DNA of 64,000 nt from Marisa cornuarietis (GCA_004794655.1 SMMW01000020.1:785001-849000); one strand, 5' to 3'. Counted from the stretch's first letter, positions 23,031 through 34,900 are shown. The notes: generated by a model not told the origin, from the letters alone. A program made the numbers and translations.

Positions 23031-23814
23031 GGGATATTTTTTTTTTAGTCAATGAGAGAAGAAAGGAGGAATAGTATTTAGTTAACTGTTGCCGGGCAGC
23101 GCTTCACTTCTCAAAGAGACACGGCAAGTGCCGAGACACTGCGTGTGGGGAAGTGAAGGCTGCGTCTTCATAGAAAGGTGCGTTATTGTGTTTTTGTTCG
23201 TAACTCGGATTATTTTGCATAAGGTGAATTTTTCCTGTATGTTCTTTTTAAATAGAGATATGGATCTATAAGTATTCGTCATTTCTTTTGTTGTAATTTT
23301 GTTATAGGCGCAGTTAGCCTGGAATGGAGTTATCTGAAGTTAGCCTGGAGTTAGTTGAAGTTAACTGGAGTTAACTGTATTGTTGTCGTTCGTCCCCAAG
23401 AGGCAGCGCCATTTCTTGTTCATCGTCTGGCCCTAGAGGCAGCGTTTGTGTTATGATGTTAGGTGGCTCGTCCCGAGAGACAGCACCATTTTTATAAAAA
23501 TGTTTGTGGTTTAGGATATTTGTTTGTGGATCATTTATGTAGTTTATATATTTATTTTATATAAACACTCATCGAAGGGACAGTTTTTCTAGTGACTGAA
23601 AAATTAAGAACATTTCTCAGAAAAGTGACTTTGTGCCTGACTTTAGACTATTTAATATTTAGATGATTTTTATACCTTAGAATTTCTTTTAAGTATTTCT
23701 GCCATGTTTTTGTGAATTAATTAAATGTATACATGTTTAAAAAAGGCAGAGTTGTTTTTGTCTAAAAAGAAAAGAACGCGCAAATGTCCAGGCGTTGAGT
23801 GAACGCAGAGGCTG
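23031..23814. other. Sequence separating the two LINE halves (possible insertion)
   Basis: About 780 bp with no coding potential. It contains three spaced GAGGCAGCGCCATTT-like or GAGACAGCACCATTT-like words (23,400-23,500) and GGAGTTAACTGAAGTTAGCC-type repeats (23,310-23,370). It is flanked by CTGTCACAGAGGGGTGACATG on the left and CTGTGACAGGGTCACATG on the right, which may be a degraded duplication of the target site. Confidence 0.45.
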
Positions 23815-24660
23815 TGACAGGGTCACATGACCAAAGAAGACCAGCTTACGTCACTTGACTGTTGATAGTAGAGTTTCCTGGTGTACTACTAGTGTGGCCA
23901 TCTTGTTTCTTACAAAGTCGTTGGTTTTATATTTTTTGTATGAGATCCGGAGCAGCCTCCTCAGACGCTGTTCTCGAATGTCTGGATTATTCTTTCCGTT
24001 TCGGCGTGTCAAATCCGGATCGGATACCAGGGATTTATACAGCTTGTATTTGGTAGTGAAGCTTATCTTATGGCTATGCCAGATCCTATCTAGCCTAGCC
24101 ATTGTTGCTGTTGCTGTTGCGATCCTGATGCGGATATCTAGCGTGGAGCTGCCGTCCTTGGAGAGGGTGACTCCCAATAGTTGAAGCTGCTGATCTCTTC
24201 GAGCTGTACCCCGTTCATAAAGATCTCTGCTTTGCCGTTGCCATTGATCATAACTTTGCTCTTTACAGTGCTGGTCTTGATCCCATATGCATTTGATGTG
24301 TCTGTGAGTCTGTTGGTGATGTCTTGCAGTTCTTTGTGAGTTCTTGCCATCATGTCGATGTCGTCTGCAAAGCATAGGTTGCAGAGCGGCCTTCTACCAA
24401 TGGATGTATGATGGTCGTGGAGAGCTTCGAGCATGATGTTCTTCAAGAAGATATTTAACAGCCCCGGTGATAGGGGACATCCTTGACATACCCCTACTGT
24501 GGTACAAAAGTAAGTTCCTATTTGGTTCATTCACCAGCACTGGACTCGCTGAGCTACTGTAAAGCGCTTCGATGAATTGAACGAGGCCTTCTTCGATGTT
24601 GAATTTTCTCATCACATGCCATAGCCCCTCGTGCTACAGTCTCTCAAATACCATGTAATG
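23815..24660 (-). mobile_element. RTE-like LINE reverse transcriptase, frameshifted
   Basis: Minus-strand pieces in order are L-W-H-V-M-R-K-F-N-I-E-E-G-L-V-Q-F-I-E-A-L near 24,650-24,560; the G-V-C-Q-G-C-P-L-S-P block near 24,490-24,465; catalytic F-A-D-D-I-D-M-M-A near 24,375-24,350; L-G-V-T-L-S-K-D-G near 24,180-24,150; and L-R-R-L-L-R-I-S-Y then T-N-D-F-V-R-N-K near 23,960-23,910. At least two frame changes and an internal deletion are visible, so the copy is dead. The reading stops at F-F-G-H-V-T near 23,825 and resumes at 23,000-22,740. Confidence 0.88.
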
Positions 24661-24664
24661 TTCC

Positions 24665-25925
24665 ACTAAGGTTACTTCAGTTAGTTTACTTTTGATCACC
24701 ATAGATTAACTTATTTTATCTTTGATTACCAAATATTGCTGTAGATGTCTCTGCCACACGTGCCTTTACATATACAGTCCTATTGCTGAGAGAATATTTT
24801 TTTTAATTCACCGATTTAGTTACAGTTGTTTATTTTATTCTCGTATCTGATTTTTTTCTATCAAATTGACTGATGTGTGTGTGTGTGTATATATATATAT
24901 ATGATATGAAATATGAAAGTACTGTTTCGGATAGGTGGAAAGAATTTTTAAATATTCAGGAACAAGGAAGCATTTTCGATGTATTTGTTTATCAAAAACC
25001 ATAAATTCTATTTATGCATTTTATACAATTATTGATGTAGCGATATTTTACAGTACAACTTATTAATCCACTTGTGAAATCGTGTTGGCAACGTGAAGGG
25101 TCTTATCACAGACTGATATGATCTAAGAAAACAAGTCTGCGAGTCTTAATTAGTGATTAATAATTCCCATTAGTTCAAGGCTGTGAGGCCGTGTAGTGAA
25201 TCGATGTTGTCCATGGCTCGTTCTTGTCTCGCGTGTTAAGAGCACGATCTTTACGAGTGTGAGTATGCGCTATTTAAATCTTGCATTTATTATTATTGTT
25301 GTTGTTGTTGTTGTTAATTAGACACGACCCCCCGGGGTGTGAGGTGTTGAAGATGTCACTCACTCGGTCCAGCTGTCGTTGACCTCACCACCCATTTCTT
25401 CCCCTTCTTGCTTTTCTGTCCGCTGATCTGAAAGGGGTGGTAGCCTATTTAACACTTGGTAGCCTGCACTACCCGTGTACCCAACCGGCTAAAAAGCGCG
25501 CCGCCTCTTCAGACCTCGGTGTTCTAACGACTTTCCCAAGAAAAAATACAGTTTTCATGTTAAACTTTCTTCAACAGCCTCGTAAATCTTACTTTCGTTT
25601 TGTCAAACACAAACAGGCTTCAGGAAAAAAAAAAGGATGGTGTCAACAACTGCGCAGCAAAAGACTGTATGAAAAGAACCGATGATTCATCGGAACTCAT
25701 TAGTGACTAGGAACTCGTGGCTGTGTTCAAAATGTTTCATGAAATGTTTTTGCTGCCTGCTCGCTGAGAGATAAGCTTGAAGAGAAATAAATCATGTGGC
25801 AGTAGATCTTGTCTGGCGCCACCATGCAACCTCCGGAGCATCGGCTGACAATCTGTTTTCTGTCAAGCGATGCAGTTAAACATTCGCAGCCTGGTTTGTC
25901 ACCACAGTAACCATGAACCTGTTAG
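24665..25925. other. Intergenic, nothing recognised
   Basis: Contains short GTGT/ATAT runs (about 24,873-24,902) and a (GTT)n run (25,297-25,315). No coding region recognised. Confidence 0.45.
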
Positions 25926-25929
25926 ACTA

Positions 25930-26300
25930 ATTAGCTCTGTTAATCTGATATCGGAGAAAGACTTTCCACCATTAAAATTGTCATAACCTCGACGACATAG
26001 TCTAGGAAGGGCATCAAGAAAATGGTCAGTGAGATGCTGGTCATAAAAACCAAACGTTATAGACAAAAATAGACATCTTGTCCTGGTGGTGATCGTGGTG
26101 GGAGGTCAGAACTGTGACATTCTATTCTTTCGTGTACTCGCAGTCCATCGATTATCATAGAGAATGTTATCAATACTTTTACAATCAGACCGGTAGAAAG
26201 TTTACTTAACATTTGCCAGATAACATGAAACGTTTACTGTTTTACCATCACGACTGATGACCATCATGATGTGCGAGAGAAGTAAGATATGAAAGTCAAA
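25930..26300 (-). pseudogene. Decayed GPCR relic of the same cluster
   Basis: From about 25,950 to 26,046 the sequence aligns base by base with the TM6 region of receptor 3. Shared stretches include CCACCATnAnnATTGTCAnnnCCTCGACnACATAGT and AAnGGTCAnTGAG. From 26,047 to 26,090 it jumps to the TM5/loop region (AACCAAACGTTATAGACA versus AACCAGACGTTGTAGACA). Near 26,240 a TTACCATnACGAC word recalls the T-Q-R segment. About two thirds of the gene is missing. The usual CA-rich block follows at 26,308, as at intact copies. No frame survives. Confidence 0.7.
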
Positions 26301-26307
26301 CTACATC

Positions 26308-26530
26308 ATGGATGTACACACGCACACACACATACACAAGCACACATACACACCACACGAACGCACGCACATACACATACAAGCACACGCACAACCTCAC
26401 ATACACACACACGTACACACAGACAACTATGAACACTCACTCACTCACTCACTCACTCACACAAACACACACACACAGACACACACATGAACCTTTACAC
26501 ATGCGCGTTCACTTACACGCACACACATTC
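26308..26530. repeat. CA-rich compound microsatellite
   Basis: ACACAC and ACATACAC runs with a (CTCA)n stretch at about 26,436-26,460. It occupies the same relative place as the CA blocks upstream of the intact receptors. Confidence 0.9.
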
Positions 26531-26610
26531 ATTCTCTCTTATCTTTTCACACGGAGGCACACGACAAAAACGCTTCTTTATGCAAGCTCTTCACTTCATG
26601 GGTGAGAAAA

Positions 26611-26969
26611 ACATCAGGTGATGAACTAGTCACAGGAACCTAGAGACCATCATAGCCTGACACACCAGTCAACATCAGGTGATGAACTAGTCACAGGAAC
26701 CTAGAGACCTTAACCTGACACACCAGTCAACATCAGGTGATGAAGTAGTCACAGGAACCTAGAGACCTTAACCTGACACACCAGTCAACATCAGGTGATG
26801 AAGTAGTCACAGGAACCTAGAGATCATAACCTGACACACCAGTCAACATCAGGTGATGAAGTAGTCACAGGAACCTAGAGATCATAACCTGACACACCAG
26901 TCAACATCAGGTGATGAAGTAGTCACAGGAACCTAGAGATCATAACCTGACACACCAGTCAACATCAGG
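26611..26969. repeat. 58-bp tandem repeat, about 6 copies
   Basis: The unit starts CATCAGGTGATGAAGTAGTC and ends CTGACACACCAGTCAA. Copies are nearly identical, with the first slightly longer. Confidence 0.96.
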
Positions 26970-27877
26970 GACCTCACTACTGAAATAGAAAGATGCAAGA
27001 ACCTACTTTGTGAGTATTTCTCTGTCTGCCGAAATATTTGTTTTCTATTATCCTTCCCGTCTGTCTGGTCTATGTGCCTGTCTGTCTGATTACATCATTA
27101 CAGAGTCAAATTACATTCGATATACGCCTTACATAACAATGTACTGTGTGCACAATGAACTTTTGACCATCAGCTGGTAGGTTCAGATCAAGACGGATGT
27201 TACTGAACTCATTCCATCAACTTGCAAACAGAACAACGAACTTGTCTTCCGTGGTCTACATGTTCACAGCAGTCACACCTGAACTTCCTCAAAGACAACA
27301 TGTGATCACCAGATGGCTTCCGGCATCGTCAGGTGTAGTTTATGATTCCTTCATCACCATCAGTCTCACCCAACAACACACCATTCAAAGCCACCCGCTG
27401 TAAACACTTTATTCTTGCTTTGAACAGTTTTTTGTGAATGATATATTGGGACTTCTTGCTTTAATTACAACTTTGGAAATGACAAATACATAATTGGTTG
27501 TTGTAAACCATTAAAAACTTATACAGATAAACTTATACATTTGTGTATATAATAATCAAGTTTACATTTATATTTATATATATATATATATACTGATATA
27601 ATACACATACATCGTCAGGACTTGCTGATTTAATAGGATCTTCTTAAACTGAAGTGAAAGTTACTATTAAATATACTCACAGGTCTCGTCAGTGAACTCA
27701 TGTGAACGCTCGATGCCGCCTACGATGTAGCTGATCGTGACGAGGCTATGGTGAGCGCGATTCACTTCCTGTTACCTTCCCAGGCTGCTTCCGCAAACAA
27801 GTTTTAGTTTGGTTACATGGGCGGAGTCATTACACTAGGAATGACCATCTTAATTTAATAGTTAGACTGATTTTATC

Positions 27878-27933
<56 letters not shown>

Positions 27934-28525
27934 GCCGTCGTCATCGTCGTCGTCACTCAATCTTCACGACTTTCCGTTTTCTTATTTTCAGCTCCTAATT
28001 ATTTTCTGCAAACGTCTGCTCACTCACACATCCCTGGCCTTGAGAAAACCCAGTGCTCACACTGTTCTTTACTCACTGACTTGCTCAAACAAAAGTGAAG
28101 AGGAAACCCAGCTAACGACCAAGACCCGAACTTTCATCATCGGCACATTCAAATTATGAAAGACAGGGGGAAAGGGGAGGAAGGGACACAAAATGAAAAG
28201 AAAATAAAGCGCGCGCGGGGTCCTCCAGCTTATCAGGCGCAATATCGTTGTCCTTGACTCAGATAACCTCATTAGTTTGTCTTACTTATCACAGTCTCAT
28301 GTAGTCGCTTTGAGTTTACGATTTTACACCTGTCAAACGTGTTCGCCCTTCATTAACATTGCAGCAAAACTTAGTTTTTGGACACAGGGCTGTGTCCATG
28401 TAGCTTTTAATCACTGACCTTTCAGCCTTGGATGCGGTTTAATATCATGGCAGGATTTATCTTAAGCAACTTCCATGTCATTAATTTTGATTGGAGTAAT
28501 CGTGTCTCTTGGAAAATATAATTGC
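26970..28525. other. Intergenic with (TA)n and (CAT)n runs
   Basis: A (TA)n run lies at about 27,570-27,592 and a (CAT)n run at 27,878-27,933, the latter leading into CGTCGTCATCGTCGTC. No coding region recognised. Confidence 0.5.
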
Positions 28526-28527
28526 CC

Positions 28528-28655
28528 TGGGTTCAGCTCTCGTCTCGGGCACGCTGTTCTTTCTCTGCGTGTGGCATCTGTTTACAGGGCTGGCTGTCTT
28601 GCTGTGATGTAGCCATAGCTGCTGGCTCGGTGTAAGACACCAATTACTTCTTAGT
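28528..28655 (+). mobile_element. Partial tRNA-derived SINE (head truncated)
   Basis: Begins at a box-B-like GGGTTCAGCTCTCG, followed by TCTCGGGCACGCTGTTCTTTC and TTTACAGGGCTGGCTGTCTTGC. The same body is found on the minus strand at 46,145-46,306 with its tRNA head. The box A half is absent here. Confidence 0.7.
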
Positions 28656-28898
28656 CTTTCTACAGGTACACACCTTAACCACGCACTACACAATTTCTAT
28701 ATAAAAACAAAAATTAGAAATATTAGCAGAATAAAAGTACGAGTTTTTAAAAAACAGACACGCGCGCAGTTTTCATAAACTTCTTATGGTCACTCTGACC
28801 TGAGTCATGGGTTGGCCGATGGGCATGAGTAAACTACTCAAGTGAATGGCAGTGAGTCTTCTGAAAGGAGGCGAACCACAAACGCCAAAGCACTTCCC

Positions 28899-29516
28899 CG
28901 TGATTACCTCAGTAATGTACCGGCTTTAGCTCACCGTGATTACCTCAGTAATAAACCGGCTTTAGCTCACTGTGATTACCTCAGTAATGTACCGGCTTTA
29001 GCTCACTGTGATTACCTCAATAATGTACCGGCTTTAGCTCACCGTGATTACCTCAGTAATAAACCGGCTTTAGCTCACTGTGATTACCTCAGTAATGTAC
29101 CGGCTTTAGCTCACCGTGATTACCTCAATAATGTACCGGCTTTAGCTCACCGTGATTACATCAGTAATAAACCGGCTTAAGCTCACCGTGATTACCTCAG
29201 TAATGTACCGGTTTTAGCTCACCGTGATTACCTCAGTAATGTACCGGCTTTAGCTCACCGTGATTACCTCAGTAATGTACCTGCTTTAGCTCTCCGTGAT
29301 TACCTCAGAAATTTACCGATTTTAGATCACTGTGATTACCTCAGTAATCTACCGGCCTTAGCTCATCGTGGTTACCTCAGTAATTTACCAGCTTAAGCTC
29401 ACCGTGATTACCTCAAAAAAAATCTACCACTATAGCTCTCCGTGATTACCTCAGAAATCTACCGACTTTAGGTCACCGTGATTACCTCAGTCATCTACAG
29501 GCCTTAGCTCACCCGC
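28899..29516. repeat. 36-bp tandem repeat, about 17 copies
   Basis: The unit is TGATTACCTCAGTAATGTAC followed by CGGCTTTAGCTCACCG. Early copies (to about 29,280) are near-perfect and alternate between ATGTACC and ATAAACC forms. The last five are increasingly degenerate. It can be read as a 12-residue repeat, but no start or promoter supports a gene. Confidence 0.97.
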
Positions 29517-29519
29517 CCA

Positions 29520-30105
29520 GGCGATGGCCTCGCGGTCTTTATGGAGGTCTCACTCTACCTTGTGGTCGGCCTTATTACTCGTCAGTGCGCGAATTATGTG
29601 AGTTCTTTGGTCCAAGTGATCACGAAATGTTCAACACATTAAAACATAAAGCAAACCAAAGATGGTTCATTATTGCTTAGCGATGAAATCAATCATCGAC
29701 GTAAAATACATTTCATTGTATCGCTCTCCAAGAAATGAAAAAAGGATTTTAAAAAAAGAAAACGGACGAGCCTTGTCAACGTGCTGGCCTTTAGATAACT
29801 AAGTAAAGTCACCTGTGAAGTTTCTCCAAGCAACCAGTGAGTATTTCGCTCAAATCAGCAAAGGTTTTCATACCGAGCAATAATAAAGTCAAGGAGGGAG
29901 AAATCAAAATGAAACCACATTAAGATGTCTTTGTTTTCAAACTCTTCAAAGCAAAGGCGGGCTGTTTCTATCTTTGCTAAAAAAAAATGTAAAATTTGTG
30001 AAAACTTATAGTTGTTTCTTGCCTGCTATTACGAGTGTTTCTGCCTGCTGCTGTTTATCTTTATCGACAGTCAGAGCATTGTCTCATAATCCAGTAGTTT
30101 TCAAG
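29520..30105. other. Intergenic, nothing recognised
   Basis: No coding region or repeat recognised. Confidence 0.45.
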
Positions 30106-30109
30106 CAGT

Positions 30110-31340
30110 CTATAAACCTTTGTTGACCTTACCAAAGCCTTTGACAGGGTCAGCAATGATGTGCTCTTGAAGATAATGGAGCAGTGTGGTGCCCACACAC
30201 ATTCACTAAATTCATCCAGCCATTCCCGCTACCAATGGTTTCAAGCAGGACTGCATGCTCCCACCAACACTCTTAGCATCGTCTTTTCTGCCATGATGAC
30301 AGATGCCTTCTGTGAAATAGGAGTCGCCAATCATATATTGGATGGACAGCAAACTCCTCCATCTACGGATTCTACCGGCGGCGACCAAAGTTAAAATAAA
30401 AAAAAATCAGGAATGGATTGTTCTCTGATGCATCCTAAGCTCTAGGACCGAGTGCGACATGCGGCCTGAGGTGGACCGTCTGTCGACGGCATGTAAGAGA
30501 CTTTTATCTGGTCCTCAGCCCCACGAAGACCAAGGTCATGCTTCAGACTCACTCTGGTCAGCTTTATCAGAGGCTGTACATCACAGTGAAGGGATAAAAC
30601 CGCAAAGAAGTTAACTCTTCACATACCTGGTACAGAGATGAAACCTCAAAGCAGTTGAGCACTGGACCTACCTGAGTAGCACGCTGTCCACCACAGCAAC
30701 CATCGATGAGAAGTCGCCAGAGAGAAGCTGCTTTTGTCAGAAAGGTCTGAAAGCTTAGTGGTCCAGCAGTATCCACCAAGCTGCCTACACTGCAGGGGTA
30801 TTCACCAAGCTGATAGTCGACACTGCAGTAGTTCTCCCCACCCTACTCTATGCCTGTGAGACGTGGACCATCTACAGCAGACATGTCAAGCACCTCAACC
30901 AATTCACCATGAGATGCTTCCACAATCTGCTTCACATCCAATGGCAAGATGGAATCTCCAACAGCGAAGACTGCGGCGTGCCTACATTTCTAGCATCTTT
31001 ATACTTTTGCTAATTGCAAGCAAGATGGGCTGGACATGTCCCTAAGCCTGGCAGTCGCTTGTCGAGATAACTGCTTTATGGAGGGTAAGAGCCCGACTGG
31101 AGGGCAGAAAGGTCTACAAAGACAACCTCAGCCACCCTCAAAGGCTCTGACATCGATACTATCGCCTATCCTGGCGCAGCAATCCCCACCCTGGGTACTT
31201 ATACACCAAAAACAGAGACACACAGCACACAGGCCAGAGTGTCCTCACCTGCTCACACCCCCACCTTCTCACGTATGCTCACAGGTGGGAGCATGGCCTC
31301 ATCAGCCACATCATGTTCTTCACCATCCACACTGAATCCC
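30110..31340 (+). pseudogene. Decayed LINE reverse transcriptase relic (second family)
   Basis: The plus strand gives V-D-L-T-K-A-F-D-R-V-S-N-D-V-L (RT motif A, 30,123-30,170), then A-P-T-N-T-L-S-I-V-F-S-A-M-M-T-D-A-F (30,255-30,315). Near 30,820-30,930 it gives V-V-L-P-T-L-L-Y-A-C-E-T-W-T, and R-W-A-G-H-V near 31,022-31,040. This order matches the RT and C-terminal part of a common invertebrate LINE ORF. Stops, frameshifts and a lost catalytic F-A-D-D block show that it is dead. Confidence 0.8.
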
Positions 31341-31635
31341 TCAGTTTTGTTTTATTTTATCGGCCTCCGATGGACTAGCGAACGGTTCTGAACTATTTTG
31401 TGAGTATCAATAATAAAACTTTGGAGTTGTGGTATACTGTCCATCTTATAAAATGTTTATCTTTTTGGTGCCATCTTCACGAAGCATTACTGTACAGTCA
31501 AGTAAATATATGAGCAATAAGCATGAATACATATTTATCTACATCACTCACCAGCTTTGCCAGAGTGAATCAGTATTTTCACGAGTAACAGTCTTAGGTT
31601 GCTATGCTCGGTACATTACTTACTAACAACGCAAG
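31341..31635. other. Intergenic, nothing recognised
   Basis: Short AT-rich spacer without features. Confidence 0.4.
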
Positions 31636-31818
31636 AAGTGTACACAATACATACCTGCTCAGGTACACAATACATACCTGCTCAGGTATACAATACATAA
31701 CTGTTCAGGTACACAAAACACACCTGCACAGGTACACAATACATACCTGAACATGTACACAATACATACCTGAACATGTACACAATAATACCTGAACAGG
31801 TACACAGTACATACCTGC
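31636..31818. repeat. About 23-bp tandem repeat, about 8 copies
   Basis: Unit ACACAATACATACCTGCTCAGGT with substitutions (TGAACATGT, TGCACAGGT). The CCTG..CAGG part is a small inverted repeat. Confidence 0.92.
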
Positions 31819-32400
31819 TCAAAGCAAATAACATGTATTTATACATATCCTCACTTACCATTATCTACTTTTAATTATTTTCGTTCATCCCTACCTAGTC
31901 TTTAAAGCCTGTACAGTTGGACAAAATTTAGCCTTTTGACTTTCTAGTTTCTTCAGACTTCAGTGTAAGCATTATGGGATGGGGCCTCATTTTGATCGTT
32001 CTCTCTTATATACCCTACAAGATCTACAAAATCAGAAATGAGTATAATTGTCGAGAAATAAACCAAACAAACATGATGATAACTCTTATGTCGTTACCTT
32101 TTTTTAACTGAAAACAAAAACTCGAGATCAAACCTGTCAGTAAATGTGGTGTCCTTCAGCTTCAAACCGTTTTTTTTTAAAGAAACATATTTTTGCTGCA
32201 TAACATTTCCTCAAGAAGCTTCCTTAGGTGAGAGTGAAAACATTTTTTGCACCGCTTATTGTCCTCACTTTCAATATTTTCATGTTTTTCTTTTCGTTTA
32301 CACCACGGATGCGATCAGACAACCTCATGGTGTATTCACGTGGAGCTCGTCTGTTTATTCAAGTAAAGTCTGACTTCTCTGTACATTCAACAATTCCTGT
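31819..32400. other. Intergenic, 3' of receptor 3
   Basis: No coding region recognised. A minus-strand AATAAA at about 32,354-32,359 is 470 bp past the stop of receptor 3 and could be its polyadenylation signal, but only weakly. Confidence 0.35.
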
Positions 32401-32403
32401 CTA

Positions 32404-32610
32404 GTGATATGAAGGCTACTTCTGTGTATACTCATTGTAAGTATACGTCTCTTGTTACTGACATGAAGGCTTACTTCTGTGTATACTCATTGTAAGTATA
32501 CGTCTCTTGTTACTGACATGAAGGCTTACTTCTGTGTATACTCATTGTAAGTATACGTCTCTTGTTACTGACATGAAAGCTACTTCTGTGTATACTCACT
32601 TGTCGCTATA
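32404..32610. repeat. 55-bp tandem repeat, about 4 copies
   Basis: Unit GACATGAAGGCTTACTTCTG followed by TGTATACTCATTGTAAGTATACGTCTCTTGTTACT. Each unit contains two palindromic GTATAC words. Confidence 0.95.
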
Positions 32611-32829
32611 TTTTTCTTATACTCAACTGAATCCCTGCTTTGGTGTATATTAAACGTTTTTCTGTATCTTTGTTACACTTTGTCGATACAAACACATTGT
32701 GGACAGGACACATATCGAAGAGAGGGCCATGGTATACAGGGAAGGACAATGTGTCGAAAGACTTGTCAGCTTCAAGTAAATAATAAAGTAAACAGACACA
32801 CCTGGTGCTGGTACGTGGATGTGACATTC

Positions 32830-33957
32830 TTAGAATTCTTCCTGACAATTTTCATCACTAGGACTTTTGGGATTTTCTCTGAAAAATGCTTCTGAAGATG
32901 AAATCAATTTTGCCCCATTAAAGCCAGTCTTACAGCGACACAGAATCTTCCAGGCCTTCGCTCGAAATCTCGATCCTGTCAAACAGTACAGGTAAAAGTT
33001 GACAGCGTGGTGTGAACACCACAGGAAAGTAAATAAACTCCATACTAAAGCAAATACTTCAAAGACTGCGGGGTCGGTAAATAACGAGTCCACCATCACC
33101 ATTGTCAAGGCCTCGACTACATAGTAGGGAAAGGTCATGACAAAGAAGGTCAAGGATGTCGTGATCAAGGTCGTCGTCATGGACATGGCCTTCTGCTCAC
33201 GAGCTTTGATCTGTTGTTGGCTGCCGACCGCCAGGTGGAGCCGAGCCTCTCTCGTCGACCTGGTGACTTCGCCGATCAAGATGATGTCATCGACGAGGAG
33301 AACGACGAAAGGCAGGAATGATGACGTCACTGTGTCCAACCAGAACCAGACGTTGTAGACAGCGGTAGACAACTCGTCCTCGTAATTAAAATTACACGAA
33401 GTACTGACTGAGTTGTTCTGGAATTTCATCGTCACGATACTGGGGAAAATCAAGAAGGCTAAATTGAGTGCCAAGGAAAATGTGATTAACACACAAACGA
33501 CTAACGCATGAGAAATCTCGGTCAACATTTCAGTTACCTTAGAGTGCCAGATAACGGACATTGTTCGCTGTGTTACCATGACGACCAAAGTCCACGTTGA
33601 CATCGTGCTAGCACTGTAAGGAATCCAGAAAGTCAGTTTACAAACTACGATATGAAGAGCTTTGATATCAAAGTTGAAGGTAAATTTTATCCACCTGGGG
33701 ACGAGGTTGAAGTACAGGCCAATTAAATCTGTCACCGCCAGCACCGTGAAGTACACAGACATGCTGCAGCGCGTGCCCTTCCTTTCATACATAACAACGA
33801 AGATGAGGATGTTGCCCACAGTGCCTAGGACGATGCTCACTGGACTTCCTAGTTTCCACACAGTCATACCCGCTTGATATAAAGCACGTGAGGTGATGTC
33901 ATCCTGCAGGGTGCTGGTGTTCACCCAACTGAGATGATAGTCTGTCATGTTGTCCAT
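32830..33957 (-). CDS. Rhodopsin-class GPCR, cluster copy 3 (orphan)
   Basis: Single-exon receptor of 375 residues with a clear ATG. N-glycosylation sites are likely at N-M-T (3-5) and N-T-S (13-15). Landmarks: G-N in TM1 (48-49), L-A-V-T-D with D77 in TM2, C106 in TM3 paired with C188 in loop 2, T-Q-R (129-131) replacing DRY, F-P-Y-Y in TM6 (276-279), N-F-Y-L-Y in TM7 (320-324), C-R-C (340-342) and a C-terminal Q-E-E-F. The third intracellular loop contains S-T-R-E-A-R and A-V-G-S-Q-Q-Q, shared with copies 1, 2 and 4. Residues around 80-120 are almost identical in DNA to copy 2, while flanking parts differ. This looks like the best-preserved full receptor with copy 1. Family function is inferred only as a membrane G-protein-coupled receptor. 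Confidence 0.93.
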   Translation of the reverse strand: MDNMTDYHLSWVNTSTLQDDITSRALYQAGMTVWKLGSPVSIVLGTVGNILIFVVMYERKGTRCSMSVYFTVLAVTDLIGLYFNLVPRWIKFTFNFDIKALHIVVCKLTFWIPYSASTMSTWTLVVMVTQRTMSVIWHSKVTEMLTEISHALVVCVLITFSLALNLAFLIFPSIVTMKFQNNSVSTSCNFNYEDELSTAVYNVWFWLDTVTSSFLPFVVLLVDDIILIGEVTRSTREARLHLAVGSQQQIKAREQKAMSMTTTLITTSLTFFVMTFPYYVVEALTMVMVDSLFTDPAVFEVFALVWSLFTFLWCSHHAVNFYLYCLTGSRFRAKAWKILCRCKTGFNGAKLISSSEAFFRENPKSPSDENCQEEF

Positions 33958-33984
33958 GATGATTGTGGTTAGCAGGTCTAGCGA

Positions 33985-33996
33985 TGTCGTTATCTA
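33985..33996 (-). promoter_or_regulatory. Conserved leader motif upstream of receptor 3
   Basis: TAGATAACGACA on the coding strand, about 28 bp before the ATG. Receptor 4 has the same 12 bases at the same distance. Confidence 0.5.
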
Positions 33997-34065
33997 GCGA
34001 CGTGTCGTCAGAGGAAGCTGATGAATGAGAGGACATCGCTTTGTCAGATTGTGTTCGGGGTACAG

Positions 34066-34075
34066 ACTTTTATTA
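34066..34075 (-). promoter_or_regulatory. Possible TATA-like element of receptor 3
   Basis: AATAAAAGTC on the coding strand, about 110 bp upstream of the start codon. Weak evidence. Confidence 0.25.
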
Positions 34076-34186
34076 CTTGCTTATCGACAGGCAGTCGTAT
34101 ACTGAAGAGTAAAATGATAATCGTTTGTTGCCGTAGACTTAGCATGAAAATTCTCCCTATAATTACGATTGCGCAAAGTACACGGT

Positions 34187-34372
34187 GCACACATATACAC
34201 GCGTGAGCACGCACATACACATAAACACACACATGCACACGTGCACACAGAGGCACGAACAGAGACTCACACACATTTACACAAATGCACACATGATCCT
34301 GGACACACCCAGAAGCACTTACACACGCACACAGACACACACGCATGCACAGAACACACATACACGCACATT
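34187..34372. repeat. CA-rich imperfect microsatellite upstream of receptor 3
   Basis: A field of ACAC, GCAC and ACATGC words on the plus strand, heavily interrupted. Confidence 0.85.
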
Positions 34373-34900
34373 TCGTCACCTGTTAAATACATACTTGACA
34401 AGTGCACCGCCACTTGTGCAGCCTCTCTACTACCGTGCAAACTGTGGAAAAATAAGAATTCATGTTTCTTATCATTTAAAATTAGTTGCAGGCCACACCC
34501 AGAAATTTTTATTTAAAATGACATTAATAAACTAGTTGTAGCGACTAAATTATATATTTTTGTCTCTTCACTCATGCTTCTTCAAAACATTCTTCAGAAA
34601 TTGTGGTGACATCTAAGTAAAAATATAATAAATAAGAAAGCTATAATGAGTTTATTTTCAGGGACATGCAGGAGATTGTAGTTGAGTTCTTTGTTTTCTT
34701 GGGAAAACTTTCTTCTACTCGATTATTAACCGTAGAGCTTGTCAAACGTGCTCATCTGATTCAAACCGAAAGGATTTACTGGGACATTCAAGAGGACAGA
34801 CAGACAGACAGACAAACAGACCCAGCTAAGGCCTCACTACATGCTTATGCCGTCTTTCAACTTATCGACAAGCGGAGCAGCGTGTTCAAGATTTGGCTTC
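34373..34900. other. Intergenic, nothing recognised
   Basis: An (ACAG)n run lies at about 34,796-34,818. No coding region recognised. Confidence 0.45.
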
